Source: Gracilimonas amylolytica
Lineage (GTDB): Bacteria > Bacteroidota > Rhodothermia > Balneolales > Balneolaceae
Direction: 5' to 3'
Assembly: GCF_002911695.1 (NCBI RefSeq)
Contig: NZ_PQBS01000010.1
Location: 62,001-126,000 of the forward strand
Length of the DNA stretch: 64,000 nt
Of the stretch, positions 45,885-55,062 are shown piece by piece; position 1 is the first letter of the stretch, and each line of letters starts with the position of its first letter. The position numbers were made by a program, and so were the translations under genes. The notes below the pieces were generated by a model. It saw only the letters and a list, made by a program, of their open reading frames with translations. It was not told the DNA's origin and did no database searches.

Positions 45885-47702
45885 CTATTTGATGTACATC
45901 ATTTTTTTAGTGAACACTTCCCCATCGATCCTGAGCCGATAGATATACATACCTGAGCTCAATCCTTCAGCATTGAAGGTGTATTCATAAGGCCTGCTTC
46001 TTGGATTTAATGTTTCATTGGCCAGTGTCTGAACCTTTCTGCCCATGATATCAAACACTTCAAGATTCACAAAAGCTGACTGTGGGAGTTCAAAACTGAT
46101 TTTAGTAGAGGGGTTGAAGGGATTCGGGTAGTTTTGAAAAACTGCGATCTGTTCCGGGATATCCCCGTACTCCGGATCGCGAATATCGACAACCTGCCCG
46201 GTCTTGCCAAATTGAATACTCAGATCTCGAGTTGTAAGTGCATTGCTGTAGTTGGCGATCACCAGGCCTAACCGATCGATATCGGCCCAGTTGACCTGTG
46301 AGGGCACAAAAAGCTGTGCTTTATTTTCGCCGGTTGCGATCAGGTCGGTCATTCTACCATCTTTATGATAAAAAAGAAGGCCAACCCCAACCTGAGTGGT
46401 ATCAAAATCGACCGCTACTTCTATGGTGCCCATATCTCCGGGGGATGGAATGACCTCGTAATAACGCGCAGCCATGCGGCTTACACTGTTCAGGTTCACA
46501 CTGCTTTCCGGAACGGAGTTAAAGGTCGCCTCCAGATTAGAATTCGGGTACTCCTCTTTTTCCCTAAAACCGTAGGAATCTGTTCCTGTCCGAGAGCCTG
46601 AGGCTAGGTGCCACAAATGATTTTGAACAAAGCTCTCACTGAAATCTTCTTCCTGAGCGGGAAGGATTCGACGCAGGGCATCATCAATACTGAGGTTATT
46701 CTCCGATTCAATCTCCTGCCACACTTCGTGCCAAACCGTGGAGCCGAATTTCTCATAATAATAGATCATCCAGCTTACGTGCCAGTAAGCTCCCGGTGTA
46801 CCGGAGCCCGGGGAGAAGAATATCGAACTTGAATTAGGGTTATCAGAATTGATCCCATTTTTGATGTAATTGTAATAATCGTTTACATCATCATAAACGA
46901 CTTCTTCCATGAGTGTAGCGTCCATCTCAGACCAGTTAAACGCTCCCGACGGTGATGACCAGTTATTCTGTGCGTATTGAATAGCATGCTTGAATTCATG
47001 TGCCATGGTTACATAGATGGCTCCGATCTGATCTCCATCCGGATGGGTGTTTTCAGGAAATCCATCAAAATTTGATTCAATGACAATGAAGGTTCCCCCC
47101 GGCGAAGTGGAGGAAGTATTTGTTAACCCATACGCCCCACCCGACAGGTCATCTTCCACACGCACCTTGTACGTTTGTCCCGGAGGAATGGGATCTGTAA
47201 ACCCAATGGTCAATACCTCATGGCGATACGATGAGTCGGCCGCTTCCGCCACATGATCGATATAATCCGGTACTCCGTTTCCATCATCATCGGTAATTGA
47301 CACGGAATCGGGGCCCGAGGTTTGGTAAATGATCTCAAATTTACCGGAAGGTGAGATGTAAGACTCTTCGGCCATGGTAGAATTCTGTGACTCAACCAGT
47401 CCTAGGCTCTGCGCTTTGGCCAGGATATCGCTATCCAGTTCATCCCGGTGCTGATGCAAAAACATGGTGGCCGGTGTGAGACATTTGTTGATGGCATGCG
47501 TATTTGAAACGGGTCGCTCCAGCAATTCTAATTGCTGCAGTGCTGCTGATCGCACATCCAATTCTCCCCTCTCAAACGATGACTGCACCGATAACAAGGT
47601 TTCCTGTACCGGCCGGACCTGAGCCAACAGAATTCCCGGGATAAACAGGATGCACAAAAACGCTCTCTTGAATCTTTTATTTATAAATCCGGACTTATGC
47701 AT
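45885..47702 (-). CDS. Secreted HExxH metalloprotease (MXAN_6640-like) with T9SS sorting domain
   Basis: A 605-residue secreted protein. A signal peptide (residues about 12-27) and a propeptide-like helical stretch are followed by the catalytic region with MAHEFKHAIQ (about 236; HExxH), and a downstream MDATLMEEVVYD that may supply the third ligand Glu. The C-terminal about 85 residues form a type A sorting domain with NYPNPFNP, MGRKVQTL and SGMYIYRL, ending KKMMYIK. It is probably exported by the T9SS. The resemblance to MXAN_6640-type metalloproteases is judged from the HEFKHAIQ surroundings. Confidence 0.82.
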   Translation of the reverse strand: MHKSGFINKRFKRAFLCILFIPGILLAQVRPVQETLLSVQSSFERGELDVRSAALQQLELLERPVSNTHAINKCLTPATMFLHQHRDELDSDILAKAQSLGLVESQNSTMAEESYISPSGKFEIIYQTSGPDSVSITDDDGNGVPDYIDHVAEAADSSYRHEVLTIGFTDPIPPGQTYKVRVEDDLSGGAYGLTNTSSTSPGGTFIVIESNFDGFPENTHPDGDQIGAIYVTMAHEFKHAIQYAQNNWSSPSGAFNWSEMDATLMEEVVYDDVNDYYNYIKNGINSDNPNSSSIFFSPGSGTPGAYWHVSWMIYYYEKFGSTVWHEVWQEIESENNLSIDDALRRILPAQEEDFSESFVQNHLWHLASGSRTGTDSYGFREKEEYPNSNLEATFNSVPESSVNLNSVSRMAARYYEVIPSPGDMGTIEVAVDFDTTQVGVGLLFYHKDGRMTDLIATGENKAQLFVPSQVNWADIDRLGLVIANYSNALTTRDLSIQFGKTGQVVDIRDPEYGDIPEQIAVFQNYPNPFNPSTKISFELPQSAFVNLEVFDIMGRKVQTLANETLNPRSRPYEYTFNAEGLSSGMYIYRLRIDGEVFTKKMMYIK

Positions 47703-47788
47703 TGTTTGTATTTTGCTTAACTTTCAGGTTCGCCCAAATGATGAACGTCAAGACCTGACACTTCTTATACTTATAATTTAAGAGAAAA

Positions 47789-48739
47789 ATGTATCAAGTA
47801 ATACTCTACTACAACTTCCAGAAGATCGATGAGCCGGACAGGTTCTGCAAAGCCCATAAAAAATTCTGTAAAGAGATCGGTTTAAAAGGCCGCATTTATA
47901 TTTCTGAAGAGGGACTGAATGGAACGGCCGCAGGAACCGAACAACAGATCGAGGAATACAAGAATTTTGTGTGGTCCATACCCGGTTTTTCTGATACAGC
48001 TTTCAAACAGGATGAATGTGAGTACATACCCTTTCCGCGGCTGACCTGCAAAGTACGTGAAGAGATCGTTTCTCTGCACATGGACGGTGTGGATCCCAAA
48101 AACGGAGGAAATTACCTGGAACCGAAAGAATGGCGACGCGTGATCGAAGAAGAAGATCATGTTATGATCGATGTGCGTAACAATTATGAATCAAAAGTTG
48201 GCCATTTTGAAGGCGCCATCAAACCGGACCTTGAGAATTTCTATGACTTCCCGCAATGGCTGGATGATGCGGATATCCCGAAGAACAAAAAAGTACTGAT
48301 GTACTGCACCGGTGGTATTCGATGTGAAAAATTCTCCGTATTAATGAAAGAGAAAGGCTGGGAAGACGTGAATCAGCTGCATGGCGGCATTTTACGATAT
48401 GGCAAGCAAGAAGGCGGTAAGCATTTTAAAGGAAAATGCTTTGTATTTGATGACCGGTTGGTTGTGCCTGTTAATCCTCAGGACCTGGAGCCTATCGCAC
48501 GTTGTGAGATCACCGGAAAGCCGGCTGACACCTACATCAACTGTGCAAACATGGAGTGCAACAAGCTTTTTGTGTGCTCTGAAGAAGGTGCCCATCAAAT
48601 GGAAGGCTGCTGCAGCGAAGAATGTAAGGAAAGTGAATACAAGCGCCCTTTCGACCCTGAAAATGCTTTCAAACCATTCCGAAAATGGTACAATTATTTT
48701 GGAGAAGATTTCAAGGAACGACCCGTTGGATGCGCGTAA
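47789..48739 (+). CDS. trhO: Rhodanese-like tRNA U34 hydroxylase TrhO (YceA family)
   Basis: A 316-residue protein. The N-terminal ferredoxin-like acylphosphatase-type domain (about 1-90, with ISEEGLNGTAAG) is followed by a rhodanese domain (about 115-215) with catalytic Cys in YCTGGIRCEKFS. A Cys-rich C-terminal tail (CANMECNKLFVCSEE, GCCSEECKES) probably binds zinc. TrhO hydroxylates uridine 34 of certain tRNAs, the first step to mo5U/cmo5U. The pseudouridine synthase frame begins inside its last codons. Confidence 0.92.
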   Translation: MYQVILYYNFQKIDEPDRFCKAHKKFCKEIGLKGRIYISEEGLNGTAAGTEQQIEEYKNFVWSIPGFSDTAFKQDECEYIPFPRLTCKVREEIVSLHMDGVDPKNGGNYLEPKEWRRVIEEEDHVMIDVRNNYESKVGHFEGAIKPDLENFYDFPQWLDDADIPKNKKVLMYCTGGIRCEKFSVLMKEKGWEDVNQLHGGILRYGKQEGGKHFKGKCFVFDDRLVVPVNPQDLEPIARCEITGKPADTYINCANMECNKLFVCSEEGAHQMEGCCSEECKESEYKRPFDPENAFKPFRKWYNYFGEDFKERPVGCA

Positions 48740-49619
48740 GATCCGCATTGTATCCCCCTATCCTATAACCTATCGTTTTAAGGTAAACGAGGAGTTTCAC
48801 GGAAAAACCCTGCTTGAGACGATGAGCACGCGGTTCCCTTTTCACGGAAGGCAGGTTTGGGAAGATAAGATCAACAACGGCCTGGTTGGGGTGAACGGAG
48901 AACATACCGACCCCGAACAGCTCCTCAAGCGACAGGATGAAGTGTATCATCACAATCCAAAGGTTGTTGAGCCAACCGTGCCTGATGAAGTACTGGTGCT
49001 TGAAACTCAACCCGATTACTTGATCGCCTATAAACCGGCCCCCCTGCCTATGCATCCCGGAGGACGGTACAATAAAAATTCCATGACAGAGATCCTGAAA
49101 GATCAGGGGTATGGCGACCTGAGAATTGTACATCGGCTGGATGCGGTTACTTCCGGTCTCGTCCTATTTGCCCGCAATAAAGAATTTGCAAAGCAGGCGA
49201 TGCTTAACTTCAGCCGATCTGAAGTCCGGAAAACCTATTATGCCAAAGTTGCGGGAACACCCAAGCAACGCACCATGACGATCGATGCCCCCATTCGGCG
49301 TAAAACAGGCTTTGTGTTTGAATCCAAACTGGGCTTAACCCGGGCTAAAGAAGCCATCACTGAATTTGAGGTCGTTGAAAAAAGCACAGATTCTTCCATC
49401 ATAAAGTGCCACCCAAAAACAGGGCGTACCCATCAGATACGCCTGCACCTGGAGCAGTGGGGCTACCCCATCATTGACGATCCGATATATGGCCTGAATG
49501 GAGACAAAAGTAGTCAAACCGCTCAAAAGAAAGCCATAAGTTTACTGAATGCGGGCCTGGAGATCGAGTCACTCGGGATCAAAGCTGAGCTGGATATTCC
49601 GGATAATTGGAGAGAATAA
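48726..49619 (+). CDS. RluA-family pseudouridine synthase
   Basis: A roughly 297-residue protein. The frame is open far upstream, but the domain begins near 48740. The TTG at 48726 has an AAGGAA sequence eight bases before it and overlaps the trhO end; a TTG at 48699 is the alternative. An N-terminal S4-like segment (FHGKTLLETMSTRFP...VGVNGEHTDP) is followed by the catalytic HRLDAVTSGLVLFARN (Asp nucleophile) and a KTGRTHQIRLHL motif. It isomerises uridines in rRNA or tRNA; the exact site is unknown. Overlap with trhO suggests a coupled RNA-modification operon. Confidence 0.85.
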   Translation: MDARKIRIVSPYPITYRFKVNEEFHGKTLLETMSTRFPFHGRQVWEDKINNGLVGVNGEHTDPEQLLKRQDEVYHHNPKVVEPTVPDEVLVLETQPDYLIAYKPAPLPMHPGGRYNKNSMTEILKDQGYGDLRIVHRLDAVTSGLVLFARNKEFAKQAMLNFSRSEVRKTYYAKVAGTPKQRTMTIDAPIRRKTGFVFESKLGLTRAKEAITEFEVVEKSTDSSIIKCHPKTGRTHQIRLHLEQWGYPIIDDPIYGLNGDKSSQTAQKKAISLLNAGLEIESLGIKAELDIPDNWRE

Positions 49620-49682
49620 GGTGTTAGATGCAAGGTGTTAGGTGTTAGAGTGCACTTGCACCTTGAACCTAACACCTAAAAC
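49620..49682. repeat. Imperfect palindrome of GGTGTTAG words between convergent genes
   Basis: CAAGGTGTTAGGTGTTAG on the left is loosely complementary to CTTGCACCTTG/ACCTAACACCT on the right. It shares its words with the palindromes at 6629-6711 and 21808-21872. It is a likely bidirectional terminator or extragenic palindrome. Confidence 0.5.
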
Positions 49683-50471
49683 CTATTTAAAAAACGCCTC
49701 CGCTATTCTGGCAAACTGTTTGGGTTTATCGAGGAAGGCATAGTGGCCGGCATCTTCAATAATAACCAAAGCCGCATGCTCAATACCCTTTTCAATACGC
49801 TGACCCTGGTAGACCGGAGTGGCATCGTCATTACGTCCCCAGATCAACAGCACCTCGTGTGGTATATCAGGCAGGCATGGCTCCAGGTATTCGGTCACGG
49901 ATCTCACAAAGGTCTCCCTCATCACCCCGGATAATTCGCTGTATTCGCTTGAACCGAGGCTTTTCCAGAGCGATGTGCTTCTCAGCCAGCTCAAGGCTTT
50001 TTCTCTTAGGCTTCCGGGAAGAACCATGAATGGAGCCTTTAGTGTTTTAGCCGTATATTTTCTGAAGTAAAATTTCATGGATCGTTTTGGTTTCATCCCG
50101 GCTCCACCCGTGATCAACACCTTATCGACATGGCTTTTTCCAAATTCACGAGACAGTAGTTTCAGGACGATCCTGCCGCCAAAGGAATGCACCAACAGAT
50201 CCACTTTTTCATATGGGAGATCATTAATAAAAGCCTCAACCGCGTCGGCATAATCATCGATCGACCAACCGCGATCCGGTTCGGGAGATTCTCCAAAACC
50301 GGGAAGGTCCAGTACGTAGCTTTTCCGTAAGCGTGAAAGGTGTTTAGCTACCGGCATCATCACACGCTTACTACTCCCCCAGCCGTGCAGTACCACCAAA
50401 GGTTTGCCATCCCCAATGGTTTGATAGATGATAGATTGGTCGCCGTAATTAAAAGTGTGATTTTCTGCCAT
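49683..50471 (-). CDS. Alpha/beta-fold hydrolase
   Basis: The ATG at 50469-50471 gives about 262 residues. Motifs of the fold: LHGWGSSKRVM (oxyanion region), nucleophile Ser in LLVHSFGGRIVL (SxGG after VH), acid Asp in LLIWGRNDDATP, and His in EDAGHYAFLDKP. It resembles the esterase/carboxylesterase branch near BioH/MhpC; the substrate is unknown. Single gene, divergent from the HhH-domain gene. Confidence 0.87.
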   Translation of the reverse strand: MAENHTFNYGDQSIIYQTIGDGKPLVVLHGWGSSKRVMMPVAKHLSRLRKSYVLDLPGFGESPEPDRGWSIDDYADAVEAFINDLPYEKVDLLVHSFGGRIVLKLLSREFGKSHVDKVLITGGAGMKPKRSMKFYFRKYTAKTLKAPFMVLPGSLREKALSWLRSTSLWKSLGSSEYSELSGVMRETFVRSVTEYLEPCLPDIPHEVLLIWGRNDDATPVYQGQRIEKGIEHAALVIIEDAGHYAFLDKPKQFARIAEAFFK

Positions 50472-50559
50472 GATCTGAATTTTGCCAAACTTCACACTTC
50501 CTGCAGACTGAAACAAGAATATTATTGAGTTTTTCCTTCCTCAAACTCATATTACTCAG

Positions 50560-51120
50560 ATGAAGCTCAATAATTTCAAAAGAAAGGCCTTTTTCTGGAT
50601 CGACAAGTTACAGATCACGCGAAAAGAGCGTGTTTCTTTCACCATATTGCTGTTTATTTTGAGCCTGATGTTTCTGAGTTCATTCTTCATCAAACAAAAA
50701 TTGAATTATCAGCAGGAGGAGTATGATGAGATCCTTGCTCTGTTTGAAGAACGAACCAAATTAGCCGAGCAGGAACAGGCCGCCATTGCCGAAAAATATA
50801 ATCCTGATTTTACAGTTAGTAACGATGAAAATACCGATACTGAACCGGCTGTGACTCAATCGGCGGCCTCAGAACCGATGGATTCGGAAGAGACTCCCGG
50901 GCAGGAGATCGAACCGGTTCCTGAGATCATTAATATTAACACAGCCGGACTTGAAGAACTTCAAACCCTGGATGGAATTGGTCCCGCTTACGCCGGCAGG
51001 ATCATTGAATACCGAGAGTCGAATGGTGGATTCAAGACTATTGAGGAACTCATAAACATAAAGGGCATTGGTGAAAAACGACTGGAAGCCATCCGCCCGT
51101 ATGTAACTTTAGAGCCATAA
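50560..51120 (+). CDS. Membrane-anchored helix-hairpin-helix protein (ComEA-like)
   Basis: A 186-residue protein. A transmembrane helix lies at about 26-43, then a coiled-coil/charged segment (about 46-80), an acidic linker, and tandem HhH motifs (about 125-186: [20 protein letters not shown] and [17 protein letters not shown]). ComEA-type proteins bind incoming DNA outside the inner membrane during natural transformation. The cytoplasmic N-terminal stretch of about 25 residues is longer than usual. It is 21 bases upstream of the PorX-like gene on the same strand. Confidence 0.85.
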   Translation: MKLNNFKRKAFFWIDKLQITRKERVSFTILLFILSLMFLSSFFIKQKLNYQQEEYDEILALFEERTKLAEQEQAAIAEKYNPDFTVSNDENTDTEPAVTQSAASEPMDSEETPGQEIEPVPEIININTAGLEELQTLDGIGPAYAGRIIEYRESNGGFKTIEELINIKGIGEKRLEAIRPYVTLEP

Positions 51121-51141
51121 AAGAGGTTAGACAACAGGCTT

Positions 51142-52683
51142 ATGCCAAAAATACTATGGGCTGATGATGAGATCGATCATCTGCAATCACACATCATTTT
51201 TTTAGAGAAAAAGGGATTTGATATCACTCCGGTAACCAATGGAGCCGATGCCATCAGCCTTATTGAAAGCGAGGCGTTTGATATCGTATATCTGGATGAA
51301 CAAATGCCCGGTATGGGCGGCATCGAAACGCTTGAGAAGATCAAGGCCTTGCAACCATCGCTTCCCGTGGTCATGATCACCAAGAGTGAGGAAGAATCCA
51401 TCATGGAAGATGCCATTGGGGGCAAGATCTCGGACTACCTTATCAAACCTGTTAATCCAAATCAGATATTACTAACCACCAAGCGACTATTGGAACGCGG
51501 GCGGCTCCAATCAGAGAAATCGGCTCAAACCTACCTGAGGCAATTCAATGAGCTTTCTTCACGCATTCACCCCGGCACACACTGGAAAGAATGGATCGAT
51601 GTGTACAAAGAACTGACGCAATGGGAGATCGATCTCGGTGATGGCGATGAAGGATTGAAGCAGGTCCTGTCAGATCAGTTTCAGCAGGCTAACAAGGAAT
51701 TCGGAAAGTTCATGGATCAGGAGTATCGGGAATGGATGCGAACGGGTGAAAACCGGCCTATGCTTTCTCCCGAAGTCATAAAAAAGTACGTGAATCCTCA
51801 TCTGGACAAAGGGGAAAACGTCATGTTCTTTATCATCGATTGTATGCGTTATGACCAATGGCTGTTGTTTGAGCCGTTCTTGTCTAACCACTATTCCATC
51901 GACACCGATTTTTACTATTCCATTTTACCCACGGCCACACCCTATTCCCGAAATGCTATCTTCTCCGGACTGTACCCGGCTGATATTGAACGCATGTATC
52001 CTGAATTGTGGCAGCAGGGGCAGGATGAATCCTCCCTGAACCGGCATGAAGAGGAATTACTGAAGCGACAGCTGGACCGCCACGGCATCGATATCAACTT
52101 CAAATATGAGAAGATCTTGAATGCCGATGCCGGCCGTAAAGTGGCTGACAGGATCGGAAGCTACGCTCAGTCGCGTTTGGCGGCTTTTGTCTTCAATTTT
52201 GTGGATACCCTGGTTCATTCTCGTTCTGATTCCGATGTCATCAAAGAGCTGGCTCCGGATGTATCTGCTTTCCGTTCTGTGACCGAAGCCTGGTTTCAGC
52301 ACTCTACCCTGCTTCAGATGTTCAAGGGACTGGCGAAGGAAGATGTTACCCTGATCATTACCACCGATCACGGATCAGTGCGTGCTCTCCGGGATACCAA
52401 GGTGTATGGCGACAAGGATACGGCCACAAATTTGCGCTATAAGTATGGCCGCAATCTGAAAGCTGATGAGCCCGAGACCGTCATCTTCATGGATGATCCA
52501 GAGCAATTCAGATTACCAAAAGTAGGTGCCGTCAATAATTATATGGTGGCACGGGAGGATTACTATTTCGTCTATCCCACCAACTATCACAAATATCAAA
52601 ATATGTACCGCGATACCTTTCAACATGGCGGATCATCCATGGAGGAAGTTATTTTACCAATTGCCACGTTGAAGCCGAAGTAG
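51142..52683 (+). CDS. porX: PorX-like response regulator with PglZ/alkaline-phosphatase domain
   Basis: A 513-residue protein. Residues 1-120 are a REC domain (acidic pair Asp8/Asp9, phospho-acceptor Asp52 in YLDEQMPG, Lys in YLIKPVNP). Helical residues about 130-200 lead to a PglZ-like phosphatase domain (about 210-500) with [23 protein letters not shown] and TTDHGSVR metal motifs. This is the architecture of PorX, which controls type IX secretion genes and hydrolyses cyclic oligonucleotides in studied species. Two T9SS cargo genes are in this window, supporting the call. The cognate PorY kinase is not seen. Confidence 0.9.
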   Translation: MPKILWADDEIDHLQSHIIFLEKKGFDITPVTNGADAISLIESEAFDIVYLDEQMPGMGGIETLEKIKALQPSLPVVMITKSEEESIMEDAIGGKISDYLIKPVNPNQILLTTKRLLERGRLQSEKSAQTYLRQFNELSSRIHPGTHWKEWIDVYKELTQWEIDLGDGDEGLKQVLSDQFQQANKEFGKFMDQEYREWMRTGENRPMLSPEVIKKYVNPHLDKGENVMFFIIDCMRYDQWLLFEPFLSNHYSIDTDFYYSILPTATPYSRNAIFSGLYPADIERMYPELWQQGQDESSLNRHEEELLKRQLDRHGIDINFKYEKILNADAGRKVADRIGSYAQSRLAAFVFNFVDTLVHSRSDSDVIKELAPDVSAFRSVTEAWFQHSTLLQMFKGLAKEDVTLIITTDHGSVRALRDTKVYGDKDTATNLRYKYGRNLKADEPETVIFMDDPEQFRLPKVGAVNNYMVAREDYYFVYPTNYHKYQNMYRDTFQHGGSSMEEVILPIATLKPK

Positions 52684-52831
52684 AGTTAGGAATATTGAAT
52701 AACGAACCTGCCTCGCTAGCAGGCAGGCAAGGAATAACGAATCCTGAAGTTTCTGACCTATCCTGGTGAACTCGTTCCCAACCTCCCCGATATAATCGGG
52801 AGAATGCCTGACAGAACCTCCGGTTCGAGTA

Positions 52832-52984
52832 GTTGTCATCCTGAGCGAAGTGAGGTTTGATGTAGATTTGGGAGTTTTGCCGCGAAGGATCTCAAAGTTT
52901 GATCTGGCAAATAGTGCATGCTTTGAGATCCCTCGTGTTAGACTGATTCTCCTTTGTGACTAGGTACGCACTCGGGATGACAAC
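52832..52984. repeat. Inverted pair of GTTGTCATCC...GGATCTCA units (locus 2)
   Basis: Unit 52832-52894 (GTTGTCATCC to GGATCTCA) is followed after 29 bases by inverted unit 52924-52984 (TGAGATCC to GGATGACAAC). Both have homologues at 12977-13123 in the swapped order. Confidence 0.75.
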
Positions 52985-53480
52985 TTCTTACTTTAAACTC
53001 GTTCCCAACATCCGAAATACCACCCATACCGTATCACCCACCGGGCGGAGGTTCTTTTATTCTCATTTTTACCCCGGGATAAATCCCGGGGCTATTGATT
53101 TCATCCAGTTGGGATGAATCCACAATAATACCGCCCTGAGCCTAAGTCTTCAATCCATTTACAAATCGGTCGCTCGGTCCATCGCTGATCGGTGAATCGG
53201 TCGTTCAAGTGACTCAATCCTAATCCGTGACCATCCGCAAGAACCGCGTAATCCGTGTTCCACTCCGAAGTGTTTTACTAATGAATGTACCATTTGTGAA
53301 TCGCGGATTCAGGGGATTTTTGGATTTCGCAGATGTCTGATCTTCCACCGCCCCTCCACCGGTCATCCCCGCGCAGGCGGGGATCTAATAGCTTGATAAT
53401 GCACCACCATTCAACTTAGCACTAGCGCGGGCGTCTCGCCTGTGCGGTGGCAGAATAAAGTTTGTTACTTAATCATAAGT

Positions 53481-53522
53481 AAATCCCGTAGGGGCAATTC
53501 ATGAATTGCCCCTACGGGATTT
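53481..53522. repeat. Perfect 42-bp palindrome
   Basis: The 21-base arms AAATCCCGTAGGGGCAATTC(A) are exactly self-complementary, centred on 53501/53502. It contains the GTAGGGGCAATTCATGAATT word seen as an extragenic repeat in many environmental bacteria. Confidence 0.85.
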
Positions 53523-53617
53523 ATCTTCTCGAATCCATGCCCCACATTTTTCCCAAAGATGTTGACAAAGGGTATTATCTTTGGGTGTTTTTGAATTAAA
53601 TAATTACGCAATAAGGT

Positions 53618-54055
53618 ATGGACCTAAGTACTCCTTTTAGATCGCAATCTGTGGATGAAACCATTCGGGCCGGATCTGAGTTTGGTAAGCAACTCAGTGC
53701 CGGAGACGTGGTTTGCCTGACCGGTGATCTTGGAGCCGGCAAGACACATTTTGTGAAAGGTGTGGCCTCACATTTTGGAGTGCCCCCGGGCAAGGTCCAT
53801 TCACCGACCTATACCCTGATCAACGAGTATCACGGGGATATGCCGGTGTACCATTTTGACTGTTACCGCCTTGAGCATGAAGAGGAAGCCCTGGAGATCG
53901 GAGCCGAGGAATATTTTTACGGCGACGGCGTTTGTTTGGTCGAATGGCCCGAAAAGATCGACTCTCTCATCCCCGACGATGCGATTTGGATCAAAATTTC
54001 ACATCTTTCGGGCACTGAACGCGAAATACATATTCATCAGAAGAACCCAGAGTGA
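53618..54055 (+). CDS. tsaE: tRNA threonylcarbamoyladenosine biosynthesis ATPase TsaE
   Basis: A 145-residue P-loop protein. Walker A GDLGAGKT (about 36-43) and the family motifs SPTYTLINEY and HFDCYRLEHEEE are present. TsaE is the ATPase of the TsaBDE complex that makes t6A37 on tRNAs. Its stop overlaps the following gene's start (TGATG). In several Bacteroidota, as I recall, tsaE lies next to porX; here a 930-bp repeat cluster separates them. Confidence 0.93.
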   Translation: MDLSTPFRSQSVDETIRAGSEFGKQLSAGDVVCLTGDLGAGKTHFVKGVASHFGVPPGKVHSPTYTLINEYHGDMPVYHFDCYRLEHEEEALEIGAEEYFYGDGVCLVEWPEKIDSLIPDDAIWIKISHLSGTEREIHIHQKNPE

Positions 54056-54342
54056 TGGCACTCTCCAAAAAACGAAAATTATCATACCGGCTTGACCTGC
54101 TTCCCGTGATCAAACCCTATCACCGGCGGGCGAATAATACCCTGAAGACAGGTGACCTGGTCTATTATGGCCCCAGTCCTGAGTATTATGGCATCGGCGA
54201 GGTGGTTCAAACGGCCGAAAAAGTGTGTATGGTCGATTTCAGAGGAACGGGTGAGCTGGGTATCCATAAAGATGAAATGCTTTCTTCTTATCTCATTCCT
54301 ATTCATAAGCTGAATCTTTCCGGTGTTTTGAAAGGGCGGTGA
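54055..54342 (+). CDS. Small basic protein of unknown function, coupled to tsaE
   Basis: The ATG at 54055 gives 95 residues. A basic N-terminus (ALSKKRKLSYRLD) is followed by a short beta-barrel-like part (KTGDLVYYGPSPEYYGIGEV...VCMVDFRGTGELGIHKDEM) with SH3/KOW-like character. No family recognised. The start overlaps the tsaE stop, implying translational coupling. Confidence 0.65.
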   Translation: MALSKKRKLSYRLDLLPVIKPYHRRANNTLKTGDLVYYGPSPEYYGIGEVVQTAEKVCMVDFRGTGELGIHKDEMLSSYLIPIHKLNLSGVLKGR

Positions 54343-54709
54343 AAATTGGGAACATTCAACACTCAACATTGAAGTTTGGGGTTGATGTTGTTTTGTGTTT
54401 GTGCAGATAATTCATGCCTGAACAGCCTTATCGGTTATGCTGATCCGCCAGCCGGCGGAAAAGCACCTTCAAAAGGTTGGTGTTACTTCGCACTTTTGCA
54501 GGTCCTTCGGTTCCTCAGGATGACCCTCTTTCGTTATTGGTGTCTTATCCATACCTATCTATCCTTATCAGTCATGCTGAGGGTACCCCCGAAGCATCTT
54601 GCATATTTAAGGTTGCCAACTAAGCCCGGCAACAATCTATACACTACAACTACTGTTGGTGCAAAGAACATCCATGCTTCGCTAAAAGCAAGATCTTTCG
54701 GAGGTATCC
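54343..54709. other. Repeat-rich spacer before GIY-YIG gene
   Basis: It holds partial repeat blocks (GCCTTATCGGTTATGCTGAT at about 54424 recurs at 55248; CGTTATTGGTGTCTTATCCA at about 54533 recurs at 55219) and most of repeat copy 1. No gene is supported. Confidence 0.6.
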
Positions 54710-54719
54710 TCAAGATGAC
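54571..54719. mobile_element. MITE-like 149-bp repeat, copy 1
   Basis: It runs from GTCATGCTGAGGGTAC to CCTCAAGATGAC, so the ends are inverted. The body is about 70-75 percent like copy 2 (55063-55212), with identical stretches such as CTTCGCTAAAAGCAAGATCT. Its last ten bases encode the end of the GIY-YIG gene. Confidence 0.7.
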
Positions 54720-55042
54720 TCTGGGGGCAATGTTTTATATGGTGGCCACTCCCCAAGAACATTCTCATTCAATGAATTCCAATAAGGATTACGCTTTCTG
54801 ATCAAATCTTCTTTCCACTTTCTGTTCTTCCCCTTTATCAATTTCTCTGCTTGAATAGCTTCATTCATGGTAGGAAAGGCTTCATACCAAATGAGAAGAT
54901 AACAATAATACTTCCCTGCAAAGGATTTGGACGTCCCGCGGTCCATGTAATGCTCTACAATCCTCCTTCTCAGGTCATTGGTTACCCCGGTATAAAGTGT
55001 GGTCTTTTTAGGATTGGTTACTATATATGTATAGGCTTTCAT
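54710..55042 (-). CDS. GIY-YIG nuclease family protein
   Basis: A 110-residue single GIY-YIG domain. TYIVTNPKKTTLYTGVTNDL is the family core (YIV...YTGVT replacing GIY...YIG), followed by RRRIVEHYMDRG (catalytic Arg/His region), the Glu in MNEAIQAEKLIKGKNRKWKEDLI, and NPYWNSLNE. It belongs to the short UPF0213/excinuclease-like set often found in repeat-rich spacers. The gene is bracketed by two MITE-like direct repeats, and its last codons and stop lie in copy 1, indicating the repeat and gene evolved together or fused. Confidence 0.85.
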   Translation of the reverse strand: MKAYTYIVTNPKKTTLYTGVTNDLRRRIVEHYMDRGTSKSFAGKYYCYLLIWYEAFPTMNEAIQAEKLIKGKNRKWKEDLIRKRNPYWNSLNENVLGEWPPYKTLPPESS

Positions 55043-55062
55043 AGCTAAATAAAATAAAAAAA

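Larger units (their letters stand above)
52684..53617. other. Repeat-rich intergenic region of about 930 bp
   Basis: No gene found. Contents in order: a module at 52771-52807 shared with 12751-12787; paired units 52832-52894 and 52924-52984; a CCCCGGGATAAATCCCGGGG hairpin near 53072; words of the CGGTC...TCGGTCC type (about 53167-53205) that recur at 55750; a GTCATCCCCGCGCAGGCGGG hairpin near 53371; and a perfect 42-bp palindrome at 53481-53522. Confidence 0.65.

Noticed and set aside
48381-48725. Upstream extension of the pseudouridine synthase frame into trhO
   Set aside because: The translated extension is a shadow of trhO (out-of-frame reading of its Cys-rich tail); recognisable RluA-family sequence begins only at about 48740.
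51142-52683. PglZ domain as a sign of a BREX/Pgl phage-defence system
   Set aside because: The PglZ part is fused to a REC domain as in PorX, and no BrxC, PglX or other BREX genes are nearby; T9SS cargo genes support PorX.
54376-54801. 141-codon plus-strand ORF before the GIY-YIG gene
   Set aside because: Built from repeat blocks (pieces recur in the non-coding stretch after 55200) and overlaps the GIY-YIG gene antisense; no domain.
54710-55042. Homing endonuclease inside an intron or intein
   Set aside because: Only a short single GIY-YIG domain without DNA-binding modules, and no interrupted host gene; MITE-like repeats explain the surroundings better.
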